From Silene conica (taxonomy: Eukaryota > Streptophyta > Magnoliopsida > Caryophyllales > Caryophyllaceae), in assembly GCA_029255685.2 (NCBI GenBank), contig CM055315.2, positions 70,957,681-71,021,680 of the forward strand: a stretch of DNA of 64,000 nt, given 5' to 3'. The notes beneath the pieces were generated by a model that did not search any database, was not told where the DNA came from, and saw only the letters and a program-made list of their open reading frames with translations. Below are positions 9,000-20,300 of this stretch, piece after piece (within the stretch, counting starts at the first letter, position 1; the number at the start of each line of letters is the position of its first letter). Position numbers and translations under genes: made by a program.

Positions 9000-11900
9000 T
9001 CAAATATCAGAATTTATATTCTCCAATTACACTTCGTTGCGTTTCAATTCTTCAGAATCGCAGTTAGATAAAACGTAGAGGTGTGCGCGTTCATATTCGT
9101 AATCCTCCAGCAAAAACCTTTCACGACACTTTCCAGAAGTAGTGCCGTCATGATTTTGACATAGCTCAGGCAAGTTAGAATGTGTCGTCAGGCAAGTTAG
9201 AATGTGTCGGCTTTTTTGAACCAACGTCAAGGTCCCTTGCCTTGGTGTCTATGTGTTCTTCAAAGTATAGGGAACATAAATTTGCTATTTCCTCAATCAA
9301 ATATGCATTACATATAGACCCTTCAACACGAGCTTTATTTTTAATTTTCTTTTTCAAATGATTCAAAAACCTACAAACACATTAGTTTAGAATGAATAAT
9401 ATAATGATATATATTAAGTAATAAAGTCATAAAAGGATCATGACATTACCTCTCAAAAAGATACATCCACCTATATTGCATAGGACCACCCATTTTCACA
9501 TCGTATGGCAAATGAATAGGTAGGTGTTCCATTGAGTTGAAAAAAGAAGGTGGAAGGATTTTCTCCAATTTGAAAATAATCTCCACAATGTTATTTTCGA
9601 GACTTGTAATTTTTTTTTCAATTTGTACTGATGAAGTACACAAATCTCTGATAAACTAACTAATTTCAGTTATGGCATTCCACTCATTTTTTGGGAGAAG
9701 ATGTCTCAAAGCAACTAGGAGTAACCGCTCCATAAAGACATGACAATCATGACTTTTCAAACCGTGTATCTTCAGTTCATTCATATCGACACACCTTCTC
9801 AAATCTGAAGCATAACTGTCAGGAAACTTTAGTTTGTATACCCATTCACATAACACCTTCTTTTGCTCTTTTTTCAAAATGACCGAATCCCCTTTTCTTT
9901 TACTTGAACAAAGACGCGACATGTCTTTCTCTGCATTTCAGTCTAATTTTGTCTTTCCTTTCACATACATCACAGTGTGAATTATTTTCTCGAATTTTTT
10001 TTTCTCAATATGCATGACATCAAGGTTATGTCGAATTAGTGGCGTGCTCCAATAGGGAAGCTCCCAAGAAATGCTTTGTTTCCACCACCCAATCCGTTTT
10101 GCTTTAAGCAATTTCAATTCACAGTCATATGCATCCACAACTTTTGGTAAATGTTTCACACATTCCCACACTTGTTCGCCTGTTAACCTCTTTGCAGCAA
10201 CATCGTTCTCAACTTTCCCTTTTCTAAAATGCACCTTATCTTTGCGAAAAACATGATTACTTTCTAAAAACTATCTATGACAATCAAACCAACTCCATTT
10301 TCTGGTATGCTGAAGCCAAACTGACTTAGTCTCATTTTTCATACAATACGGACATGCATGCTCACCAGCAGTTGACCAACCAGATAACATGCCATATGTA
10401 GGAAAGTCGTTGATCGTCGATAGGAGTGCGACTTTTAGATCAAAATTTTGCTTCCTTGAGACGTCATAGGTTAAGAGCCATGTGTCCCATAATTGCTTCA
10501 ACTTGTGAATTAAAGGCTACAAATAGACGTCAAGGTTTTTCTTTGGACTGTGGTGACCGAGAATAAGTAATGTTAAGAACATAAACTGTCTTTTCATACA
10601 GAGCCAAGGTGGTAAATTGTATGGAGTAAGTATCACCGGCCAACATGAATATTGCTTCCCGAACATAAACTGTCTTTGATCAAACTGTTTCTAAGCCTCC
10701 CCGTCACTTGGATGAGACATTGTTCCACTAACACGAGGGTTTTCATAATGCCAACGCATTTCTCCCGCGGTGTGCTTTGTGGAATAAAGGCGTTGCAACC
10801 GTGGTCCTATTGGAAAATAAGTTAAGAAATTTTCGGGAACCCTGTTGCCATTTGCATTTTTCTCTAATTTGTACCTATTCGTACCACATTTTCTGCACTT
10901 GTCAAGAAGAGCGTCGTCCATCCAGAAAAGCATACATCCTACCGAACACACATCTATCTTTTCATGGGGAAGTTGAAGAGCTTTAAGAACTTTTTTGGTT
11001 TCGTAGTAGTTACGAGTCATAAGATTATTTTCAGAAATCATATCTCCGATATATGACGCGAAACCATCTACACATTTTTTAGCTAAGTTGTATTCACATT
11101 TTAAAGTGATCAACCTTGAAGCCGACTGTAGCAATGTCATACGACTTCCTACATAAAGAGGTTGTTCGTCATGTTAGCATTTGGAAAAAAACTAATACAA
11201 TAGGATTTGGAGATTCATCGACCACCTCGGCGTTAGAGCTGATCATATGGCCCAGGCCCGATAGCCCAGCCCGGCCCAACCCGATTTTTTCTCGGGTTTG
11301 GGCCTCATAGTTTGGCCCAAAAAGCCCGTGGCCCGGCCCAAAAGAAGCCCGGTATAAATATAGGGCCGGGTTTGGGCCAACGTAAAGGCCCGATTTTTGG
11401 CCCGACCCGACCCGAAATTATTATTTTTCTAAAAAAAAATTCAAAAGTTGGAATCGTATATCAGATCACGCTAATAATCTAATATCACTAATGCATTGAA
11501 ATATCAACTTTGCGGATATTTTATATTTTTATCATACAACTTTAATTAATTAGTGTACTAATAACTTTTTGTCAACTCATGAGTTATGTATGGTAATATG
11601 GTATCACTCTCCTAACCAAAAGATTGAAGTCAAACACCTAAGACTTGAAAATTTTATTTCGTTACTAATAGTTTGTTCAAATATCCATTTTGTTGAATAT
11701 TTCGTATTTTATTATTTTGGCCCGTTTTGGCCCATTTTGGCCCGAGGCCCATTATAGCCCGAACAATTATGGGCTTGGGCCAAAGAATATGGTCCACCGT
11801 TTCGGCCCGGCCCATGCATTTGGGCCGTTTATTTAGCTTGAGCCCGACTCATGATCAGGTCTACTCGGCGTTAAGAGCTTAGCTTCTTCCCTAATTTGAT

Positions 11901-12115
11901 CAATGCTATCGCGTAACGCATCTTCTACCATATCCCTATAAGGATTATCGGAGTGCATTGATGAGCTTTCCTCTTCCTCAACGGAGAAAATCTCTCCGTG
12001 ACACACCCAATCATAGTAGTTATCACAAAACCCTCTCAAACCAAGGTGTTTCCGTACTTCTTGTTCAACAAAATACTTTTTATTCTTGCACTTAGAACAT
12101 GGACACCTAATTTAT
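9000..12115 (-). pseudogene. TNP2-type CACTA transposase, degenerate
   Basis: Read from high to low coordinates the family order is preserved. First comes the transposase-associated zinc-binding N-terminus (RCPCSKCKNKKYF, then NYYDWVCHGE at about 12000). Next is the TNP2 core (HACPYC, INDFPTYGMLSGW, LDVMHIEKK). Last is the DUF4218-like part (KSHDCHVFMERLL, then a PSFFNSMEHLPIHL stretch near 9530). There are many stops and frame changes and a MITE sits inside the N-terminal part. About 290 bp of the core is repeated at 8651-8940, just before the terminal repeats. It cannot make a transposase. Confidence 0.85.
11234..11863. mobile_element. hAT-like MITE, GGCCC-rich family, copy 1
   Basis: Terminal inverted repeats are TAGAGCTGATCA on the left and TAGACCTGATCA reading inward on the right. 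A perfect 8-bp target duplication, CTCGGCGT, flanks it (11226-11233 and 11864-11871), which fits the hAT superfamily. The ends are rich in GGCCC and CCCGGCCC repeats while the centre is AT-rich. There is no coding capacity. It lies inside the transposase remnant of CACTA-1. Confidence 0.9.
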
Positions 12116-12236
12116 CTATTTCTAATGAATTCCAAATACTGGAACAATTCAATATGAAGTTAAATCCCTCCAAATGTTACTTTGGAGTCTCGGCAGGCAA
12201 ATTCTTAGGCTACTTGGTGACAAAGAGAAGAATAGA

Positions 12237-12580
12237 CACTACTACAAATATAGGCTTAGGAGACGGGGCTAATGGAACGAAATTTTGCGGAACCGTCCTA
12301 ATGTGTCACTAAAGATGCGCGGGATTTTTTAATTCAGAAATAGAAAACAGTTCCCTTTATAACCCGTCTTTATTTGTTCAAAAAAACCATAGATAACGGT
12401 TAAAAATCTAAACCGTGCTCCTTTGTTATTCATTAGAAATCAAAGAAGACGGTTGCTTGTCCAACCGGCCTCTTTGCATTTCATTAGAATTCAAAGAAGA
12501 CGGTTGCTTGTTCAACCGGTCTCTTTGCCTTTAGAAAAGAAGACGGTTGCTTGTTCAACCGGTCTCTTTTCTTTTCATAA
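12237..12580. repeat. CACTA-2 left subterminal repeats
   Basis: Repeated GAAGACGGTTGCTTG followed by CAACCGG and TCTCTTTGC occur about every 50 bp between 12430 and 12570, forming imperfect ACGGTT/AACCG palindromes. They match the field at the other end of the element. Confidence 0.8.
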
Positions 12581-13540
12581 GAATTAAACAAACATAACGT
12601 GTAACATACAGTACAACTGCAAAACCTTCGAAATTCTGAAGTCTGCGTATTTTCATTCAGTCTGCGAAAGTCTGCAAAACCGTTCTCTTTCCATTTAGTC
12701 TTGCTGTCAATCTGCGAATTCAATCTGCGAATTCAGTCTTGCTATCAATCGTCCGCCATAGTTTCTTCTTCACCAAGCAACTGAAGTATCAATCGTACGC
12801 CCTCTTTCTCCGTTACTCTTGTTTGAATTACCAATTTTCTCGATTTTATTTGGGTTATTATGTTTTATGAATGTTTATGTGGTTTTGATGTTGAATATAG
12901 GATGTATAATTTGTGGTTTTTGTTTGTAACAAACACCAATTTTGATGTTGAATATAAGAACGTACGTACGGTTGTTTTGATGTTTGTAACCACTGCATTC
13001 CTGCCCTCATAATTTGTTTGTAACCACATACTCAGTCCTTGGAAGTAGTTGTTTCGCTGTTACGTTGTAACCACGATAGAACGACATTATAATTGACAAA
13101 ATATAGTAATTTAGGTTCTAACTGAAAAACATTAAGTAACACAGATTCTACTTGCATCATACAAATGCAGGGCATTCATCTAAGTGACTTAATGTTTGGT
13201 AGTTATTGAGGTTTCGGGTATCAATAACTTAAGATGACTACCCGCAAGCAGACAGAGGGGACTGAGTAACTTTAGGATCAGATTTGGAAAACCATGAAAA
13301 GAAATTTTAGGTGCCTAGATAATTTCGTGTAGAAGATGTAGGTGATTGTAACTGGCACAAAAAATGTCACAATAATATATTAGTATGTAAATTGTTGTTC
13401 TCCGAATTTTCGAAACCCGGTCATGTAATTGTGGTTTAACCTTCGAAGCTTAGAGCTTGAATTAATCTTGCCGCTTTTCTCGGTCTTTTCCTGCCGCTGT
13501 TTCCTGCTGTTATTAATACGTGTTAATTATGTAGACGAAT

Positions 13541-16500
13541 ATGGCTCGTACTTGGATGATTAATGGGAAAAAAGGCGAAGTAGAATATGATGTCGGGTTA
13601 GCTGAATTTTATGAATTCGTAATAAAGAACGTGAAAGACAAATCTAGTATGGCGTGCCCTTGTGATATGTGCCGGAATATTAGGTATATGAGCTTTGGAG
13701 ATGTAAGAATACATTTAAACAAGATAAATTTTAATCCAAAGTACACTTGTTGGATTTTCCATGGTGAATCAAAAAAATTAGATGGAATAGAAAAAAATGT
13801 AGATGTCCAATTTGGGGATTGAGAGAGAAACATGCTTGAGTGACGATGAAGAGCCCGATGAGTCTAATTCACTAGAAGAGTCGGGTTGTAATATGAATAC
13901 TGAGGCAGGAGATGGGTGTGACGATATGTCGGATAAATCATGGGGAGATATGTTTGGATGTGATGAGCAAGAAGGTATTGTAGATAAAACTGATGAGGAT
14001 CTTGATGAAAATGATTTGGAGGATACTAGTATTGTATTGGAGAAATTGAAAGATTCTGAAATGCCTCTTTATAGTAGTTGTAAGCACACTAAATTGGCAG
14101 CTCTTGTTAAGTTATATAATTTGAAAGCAACAAATGGGTGGAGTGACAAGAGTTTCACAGACCTCCTGAAATTATTAAAGGACATGCTCCACGAAAATAA
14201 TGTACTACCTGATCGTACATATGAGGCAAAGAAGATACTTAGGGGAATTGGTATGAAATATGAAAAAATCCACGCATGTCCCGATGATTGCATATTATAT
14301 CGCAAAGGATATGCTAATCTCACTAGTTTCCCAGTGTGTAAGGAATGGCGATACAAAAAGAAGGAGGGGATCCCAGCTAAAGTTTTGTGGTACTTTCCAA
14401 TAATTCCTAGGTTGATACGATTATTTGCGAATAAAGATGATGCCACATTACTCACATGGCATAGTACATCAAAAGCAAATGATGGGAAGTTGAGACACCC
14501 GGCCGATGGGAAAGACTGGAAGTTTATTGATGCAAAATATCCCGAGTTTGGCAAAGAACCCAGAAATCTCCGCCTTGCACTATCCACTGATGGGATGAAT
14601 CCCTTTGGAAATTTGAGTAGTCAACATAGTACTTGGCCGGTGTTTTTAGCTATTTACAATTTGCCTCCATATCTTTGCATGAAACGAAAATATTTGATGT
14701 TGTCTTTATTGATTTCTGGTCCTAACGAACCTGGTAATGATATAGATGTCTACTTAGAGCCTCTTCTTGACGATTTGAGATTATTGTGGGATGAAGGGAT
14801 ACGAGTTTTTAATGCCTACCAGAATAGTTATTTCAATTTGAAAGCAATGTTACTATGTACTATTTCTGACTTTCCAGCGTATGGTAATCTATCTGGACAC
14901 ACTGTGCACGGGAAAGAGGCTTGCCCCTTGTGCGGAGAAGATGTCGATTCTTGTTATTTGAAGTTTTCTCGTAAGTAAGCGCACTTGGGATACCGTAGGT
15001 TCTTGGACCTTGATCATTCATATCGTAAGCTACAAAAACCATTCAATGGAAAACCTGAACATCGATCTCCTCTTAAGATATTAACCGGTCATGAAGTATA
15101 TGAAAGAGTGAAAAAAATTGAGATAACTTATGGGAAGAAGGGTTCTAAATTAGCGTCTCGGGGATATAAGAAGATGTCTCCTCTTTTTGAAAAACTTCCA
15201 TATTGGCGTGACCTTTCTATAAGATATTGCTTAGATGTTATGCATATTGAGAAAAATGTGTGTGACAATATAATCAACACTCTTCTGAATGTTCCGAATA
15301 AGTCAAAAGACAACACATCAGCTAGGATGGACATGGTGGATATGAAAATCAGACCTGAGTTGGCACCAGAAAAGAAAGGAACACGATATTATTTGCCTCC
15401 GGCTGCTCATACACTTTCAAGAAAGGAGAAAACAGAGTTTTGTGAGTGCTTACGTAGTGTTAAAGTGCAGGAGGGATATTCTTCCAATATCAGCAGCCTA
15501 GTATCAATGACAGATCTTAAGCTTGTTGGTTTAAAGTCTCATGATTGTCATACTTTGATGCAACAACTACTACAAGTGGCTATACGTTCGATTTTACCTA
15601 AAAAAGTTCGATTCGCCATAAGTAGGTTTTGCTTTTTCTTCAATGCCATATGCAATAAAGTGTTAGATCCCAAGGAGTTGGAGTCTTTGCAAAAACTAAT
15701 TGTCACTTCTCTTTGTCAATTGGAAATGTACTTTGCTCCTTCATTTTTCACAATAATGGTGCATTTAACTGTACACTTGGTTAGAGAAATCAAATACCTT
15801 GGTCCAGTTAATCTAAGGTATCAATATCCTTTTGAGAGATTGATGAAAGTGTACAAGGACTATACATCTAATAGATATCGTCCTGAAGGGTCTATTGTAG
15901 TTGAGCGTGCAATCACGGATGAAGCATTTTTTTATTGCTATGCACACTTGTCAGATTCTGAGCTACCTGGGATTCCTAAGAATAGGCACAGTGAGTGGAT
16001 GATGGGCAAAGGTCTTAGGGGTCATGTTCGTGTAGATATGGCAACTGAGAAATGGCATATAGCACATACATATGTTCTTCATAACGAGGATCAGGTACAG
16101 CCGTACATTGAGGAACACAAGGCATTGTTGAAGGCGGGGCATCGAAATAAATCAGAGATGTGGATCGCAAGTGAGCACAATAAGACTTTTAGAGTTTGGT
16201 TCAAGGGTCGAGTTATAGAAGACTTGCAACAATATCCTGATTATATTTCTTCTAGATTACAGAGGCTTTGTTTTGGGCCTAAGACTTTTGCATCGTCTTA
16301 TACTGGTTATGCCGTTAATGGATCCACCTTTTATACACGTGGGCAAGATGACATGAGCACGATGCAAAATAGTGGTGTTAGTGTAGAGGCAGAAGGCATG
16401 CATTTTGCTAGTTCAAAAGATAAGAAACCAGTTTTAAGTCAAATGCATTATTATGGATTCATTGAAGAGATTTAGGAGTTAGATTACACAGATTTTCTAA

Positions 16501-16880
16501 TACCTATATTTGGATGCAAGTGGATTGAAACTAGTAGTGGAGTTCGCAAGGATGAATTAGGATTCACCTTAGTAAATCTTAATAAATTTGGTCATAAGGA
16601 GGATCCTTTTATTATAGGGACACAAGCGAAACAAGTATTTTATGTCACCGATCCATCGGATAAAAAGTGCTCAGTTGTGCTATCTGTAAGAAGTAAGACC
16701 ACAATGGATAGTTGCTATGACAATGTGGTATTTGAGGGCTTTGATCCTTGTGTACCACATTTAGATGATACGGATATATTCGAGCCTTCCAGTTTATATG
16801 TTCGTGATGACCATGACGAAGGGATATGGACCAATACCGAGTCTTCTTCTAAAAAACGCCCTCGCGGTTTTGATGCATGA
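13541..16880 (+). pseudogene. CACTA-2 TNP2-type transposase (TnpD-like), nearly full length
   Basis: The N-terminus (13541-13822) is the transposase-associated domain with CPCDMCRN and a WIFHGE box. The next frame (from 13803) carries an acidic linker and then the TNP2 core, with HACPDDCILYRKGY, YFPIIPRLIRLF, LRHPADGKDW and the LSTDGMNPFG box that holds a catalytic aspartate (about 14585). LDVMHIEKNVCDNII (15230) follows. DUF4218 is at about 15520-15960 (KSHDCHTLMQQLL, FAPSFFTIMVHL) and DUF4216 at about 16500-16720. Frame 13803-16880 is otherwise continuous but has in-frame stops at 14976 and 16473, and the N-terminal part is offset by one frame at about 13803. An intron there is not excluded. 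Overall it looks recently inactivated rather than old. Confidence 0.9.
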
Positions 16881-16883
16881 TTA

Positions 16884-16889
16884 GGTACG

Positions 16890-16939
<50 letters not shown>

Positions 16940-16972
16940 TACTATTATTATATTATTATATTATTATAAAAT
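16884..16972. repeat. (TTA)n / (TAT)n microsatellite
   Basis: About thirty TTA-type triplets run almost without interruption just after the transposase stop. Confidence 0.95.
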
Positions 16973-17390
16973 GCTTTTTTTTTTTACTATGGGCAGCAAC
17001 GACCTGACTTCAGTCCAAGCAACGCTTCAGTCCCATTATAAAATGTAGACTGATGATCTGACCAAGATGTGCTCACAGAATAAAAAGCGAAATGCTGCAC
17101 ATACTTCAGTCCAAGGCTAGCCCTCGGGCTAATATAGACTAATTTAATTTTCCTGGTTGTTTATTTTTGCTTAGTGGCAGTATGAGACTTGTTGTATGTA
17201 CATCATCTGTTGAAATTCTTGTAATTGGCTCCATTATTGATGTTTTAATATAATTTCTCACATTTTACCGCTTTTTCATCAGAAGCATTCCTCATCTACA
17301 TTTCTTATATGCTTTCCTATCTTGCATGTTCCAGTGATTTGTTTTCCCTGTTGTGACTTACTTTCCCTGTTTATTTTGTTCAGTTGAACA

Positions 17391-20300
17391 ATGGGCTCGC
17401 AAAAGCGTAAAAGAAGTCGAAAGAACATCTCTGTTGAGGACGCAAGCGGAAAGAAGGGGATATCTTCTCACAGGGGCCGAACTGTTTTTGATATGGCTGC
17501 AAGAGCTATTAAACAGAAACAACCCATTGAACTTGAGTGGGACAAAGAAGATAAATTGCCGACAGGAAAATATGCATCTAAGTTTAGTTCATGGATAGGC
17601 GTGACTGTTCGGGGGAATGTTAGTCCCGCACTGGATAGTTGGGAGGATGTGGATCAACCGACGTTGAACCTTATGCTGAGTGAACTGACGGTATGTTATT
17701 TTAACCATGTTCTAAGTTTTTTTTTCTTCATGTTCTAAGTTATTGTTTCATATATGCATTGTAACGTGAACAAGCCATAGTACTCAAAGAGACGAGCAGC
17801 CAACGTGCAAACTAGCATGCTTAGACGTAGCTAAATTTGATTTTGGTTTGATACGGGTCAGTTTTTTGCGTCTATTACGGGTCTGATATGGGTCTGTTAC
17901 GGTCTCTTTTCTGGTCTGATACGGGTCTGATATAAGGTCTGTTTCGGGTCAGTTCCAGGTCCGTTTTCTGGTCATATGACCCTTATCATTAAGCTTATCA
18001 TTAACTGTGAAAGAGTAAGCTTATCATTAACAAACAAACAACATGGATTAAGGAACATCATAATCTTATGAGTCATATGACCCTTATATTATAACACCAA
18101 ACATATACTAAACAGACTGCTCAATTATATCTATGATCTTATTCATAATAAGCTCGATCAGGTCTGAGTACTTTGATGCTTGAATAAAGCACATAGTAAA
18201 TTATTTTATGTCTAATTGTGGCTGATCCTTTTTCTTATATTAGTTGTTTTGGCTTAATAGGTTACTTGGTCAGTGCCTTGATTGCTATTCGTGTTAGTCT
18301 TATTAGGTTGCTATTCGTGTTAGTCTTATTAGGTTGTGTAGGTCGCACCCAAATAACTGTATTGTACTTGCATACCCCATTTTGATAAGGTAAATGAGAA
18401 AGGCTCTAGTGTTTGTAAGTGTCATTACTGTGATAGTGAAGGACTGAAGAGTATGATAGTGAGTATGCTTCTCTTAAATTAGCGAGTAAGAGATTCGTTG
18501 GTTAGCTGTGACCGTCATATGTCGAATTTGGCAATGCATAATTTTCTTTGGATTATCCTGTTGTGCGCACCTGTACTGTTTTTACGTCTGTTCTGCGTCT
18601 GACCTGCTTATGTCTGTAATCTGTTTGAGTGGTTGGAGAAATGGATAATTCTCTATGACATATATATCCCTGTTTCAGCATGGCTTTGGCCTTACAAATA
18701 TTTAATTGTGGTGTTACTCGAATGCTAAACGACCTTACTTGAACACGACATGTTATATACTCTGCCACTGAACAGAAGTGATGAACACATTGACTAGATA
18801 TATATGTACGAGTAGCGTGAAGCTTGGTTCTATTACATTACTCACGCCTGCTACTGTTTTTACTCTACTGCTATACTAGGACTACCTACACGCTGCTACT
18901 CTTACACGCTACTGTCGCTGTAACGACTGTTTTTACTCTACTGCCATGGTGGTAAGATACTGACTAAGTTCCAAAGAAAAAGCGAGAAGTGGCCGACAAC
19001 CTAGGTTGGGTCATACCCCTAAAGATATTTTACCTGCCATGGTCTTGCATTGCACTTAGCTATGATAGTGTCCCTTGATTTCTTTAGCACCCCTGAACAG
19101 CCAAATTCTATGTCCGGTGATAATTGGAATTGCAGGAAGAATAAAAAGAAACTGTCAATAGTAATTTAATGGTTACCACATTCTCACCTTCCGCATCGTA
19201 GAGACAAAGATGCTTCACACCTGTTACAGCCACCCACTGTACCAGCTCAATAAGATCTGAAATGTTGTGAGCTTCATCACTTTCAACCACTATGGCGAGG
19301 TACCGTACCTTGCTCGCATTAAGGGATTTGTATGTCCTCAACCGCCCATAGGATATAAGGTAGCTTTCAAAAGTGTGAACCGCGTTCTTCATCAGGTACA
19401 ATATAGTCACCAGGAAATGCAGAAAATGCCACAACAGTTCGACCGCAAAGTTACCTAGCTGCGAAGACGTATAAAGTAAAATGACAAGCATATGCAATAC
19501 CGTGTACATTCACTAGAAAGCATATTTTACCGAACAGCTTGAGATTTGCATTTGTCAGCAACAAAAAGGATTAGATTATGAGTTATGACTTACTGTTCCT
19601 TAGACTCGAAAAAAGTATCACATGGCTCAAGGACACCATAAAAAATTTCAATGTTTCCACACAAATTTACAATTAACCAGCCTACAGCTCTTCCAATGAC
19701 ATTATTATCCATCTGCCAACCTAGAGAGATGACTTATATTGCTAACATAGGCACTAGGCAGTTACTAGACAAGGCCTACACTTGGTAACGTCTGTTTTGG
19801 GTCTGTACTGGCCTGGTTTTACGGGTCTGTTCAGGTCCGTTTCTGCGTCTGTTCCAGGTCTGTTTTCTGGTCAGTTTTCACGTCCTTTTCAGGTCTGTCT
19901 CTGGTCAGTTCCTGCGTCTATTTCAGGTCTGATACGGGTCTGGTACAGCGTCTGTTTTCTGGTCTATTTCGAGTCTGTTTTCAAGTCCGTTTTTGCGTCT
20001 GTTCTAGTCTGTTTTACGGGTCTGTCTGGAGGTACTATAGTACATTGCTCATACAGGATGGAATGGGTGCGGACAATCATACAATAAGAAACATTAGTTT
20101 AAGTATACAAGGATGGTTTTGTGAGGACAAATATAGTTGTGATTCTATTTTAATCTGCTCTGTTTTCAATTCTTATAGTTGTTAAGCAAGAATTTTTACT
20201 TGGTTTTCAATTCTTATAAATTTGATTGCTTACCATAGTAGGTTATTTAATTCATGGCAATTGTTAGTCTCGTTAAACATGTAAGGTTGTCTAAACTAAT

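Larger units (their letters stand above)
8424..12115 (-). mobile_element. CACTA-1, decayed CACTA transposon with right end missing
   Basis: The left end is CACTACAAAATATT at 8424, followed by a subterminal field of GCGACGGA/TCCGTCGC palindromes to about 8650. A TNP2-type transposase on the minus strand fills about 9000-12115. The right end is absent: near 12115 the sequence passes straight into reverse-transcriptase coding of Tat-A. The element also contains a hAT-like MITE (11234-11863) and an internal duplication (8651-8940 copies 10303-10590). Transposition is not possible from this copy. Confidence 0.8.

Noticed and set aside
14069-14587. A 172-residue reading frame on the minus strand opposite the CACTA-2 transposase
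   Set aside because: It is the complement of conserved TNP2 coding sequence and has no recognisable domain of its own.
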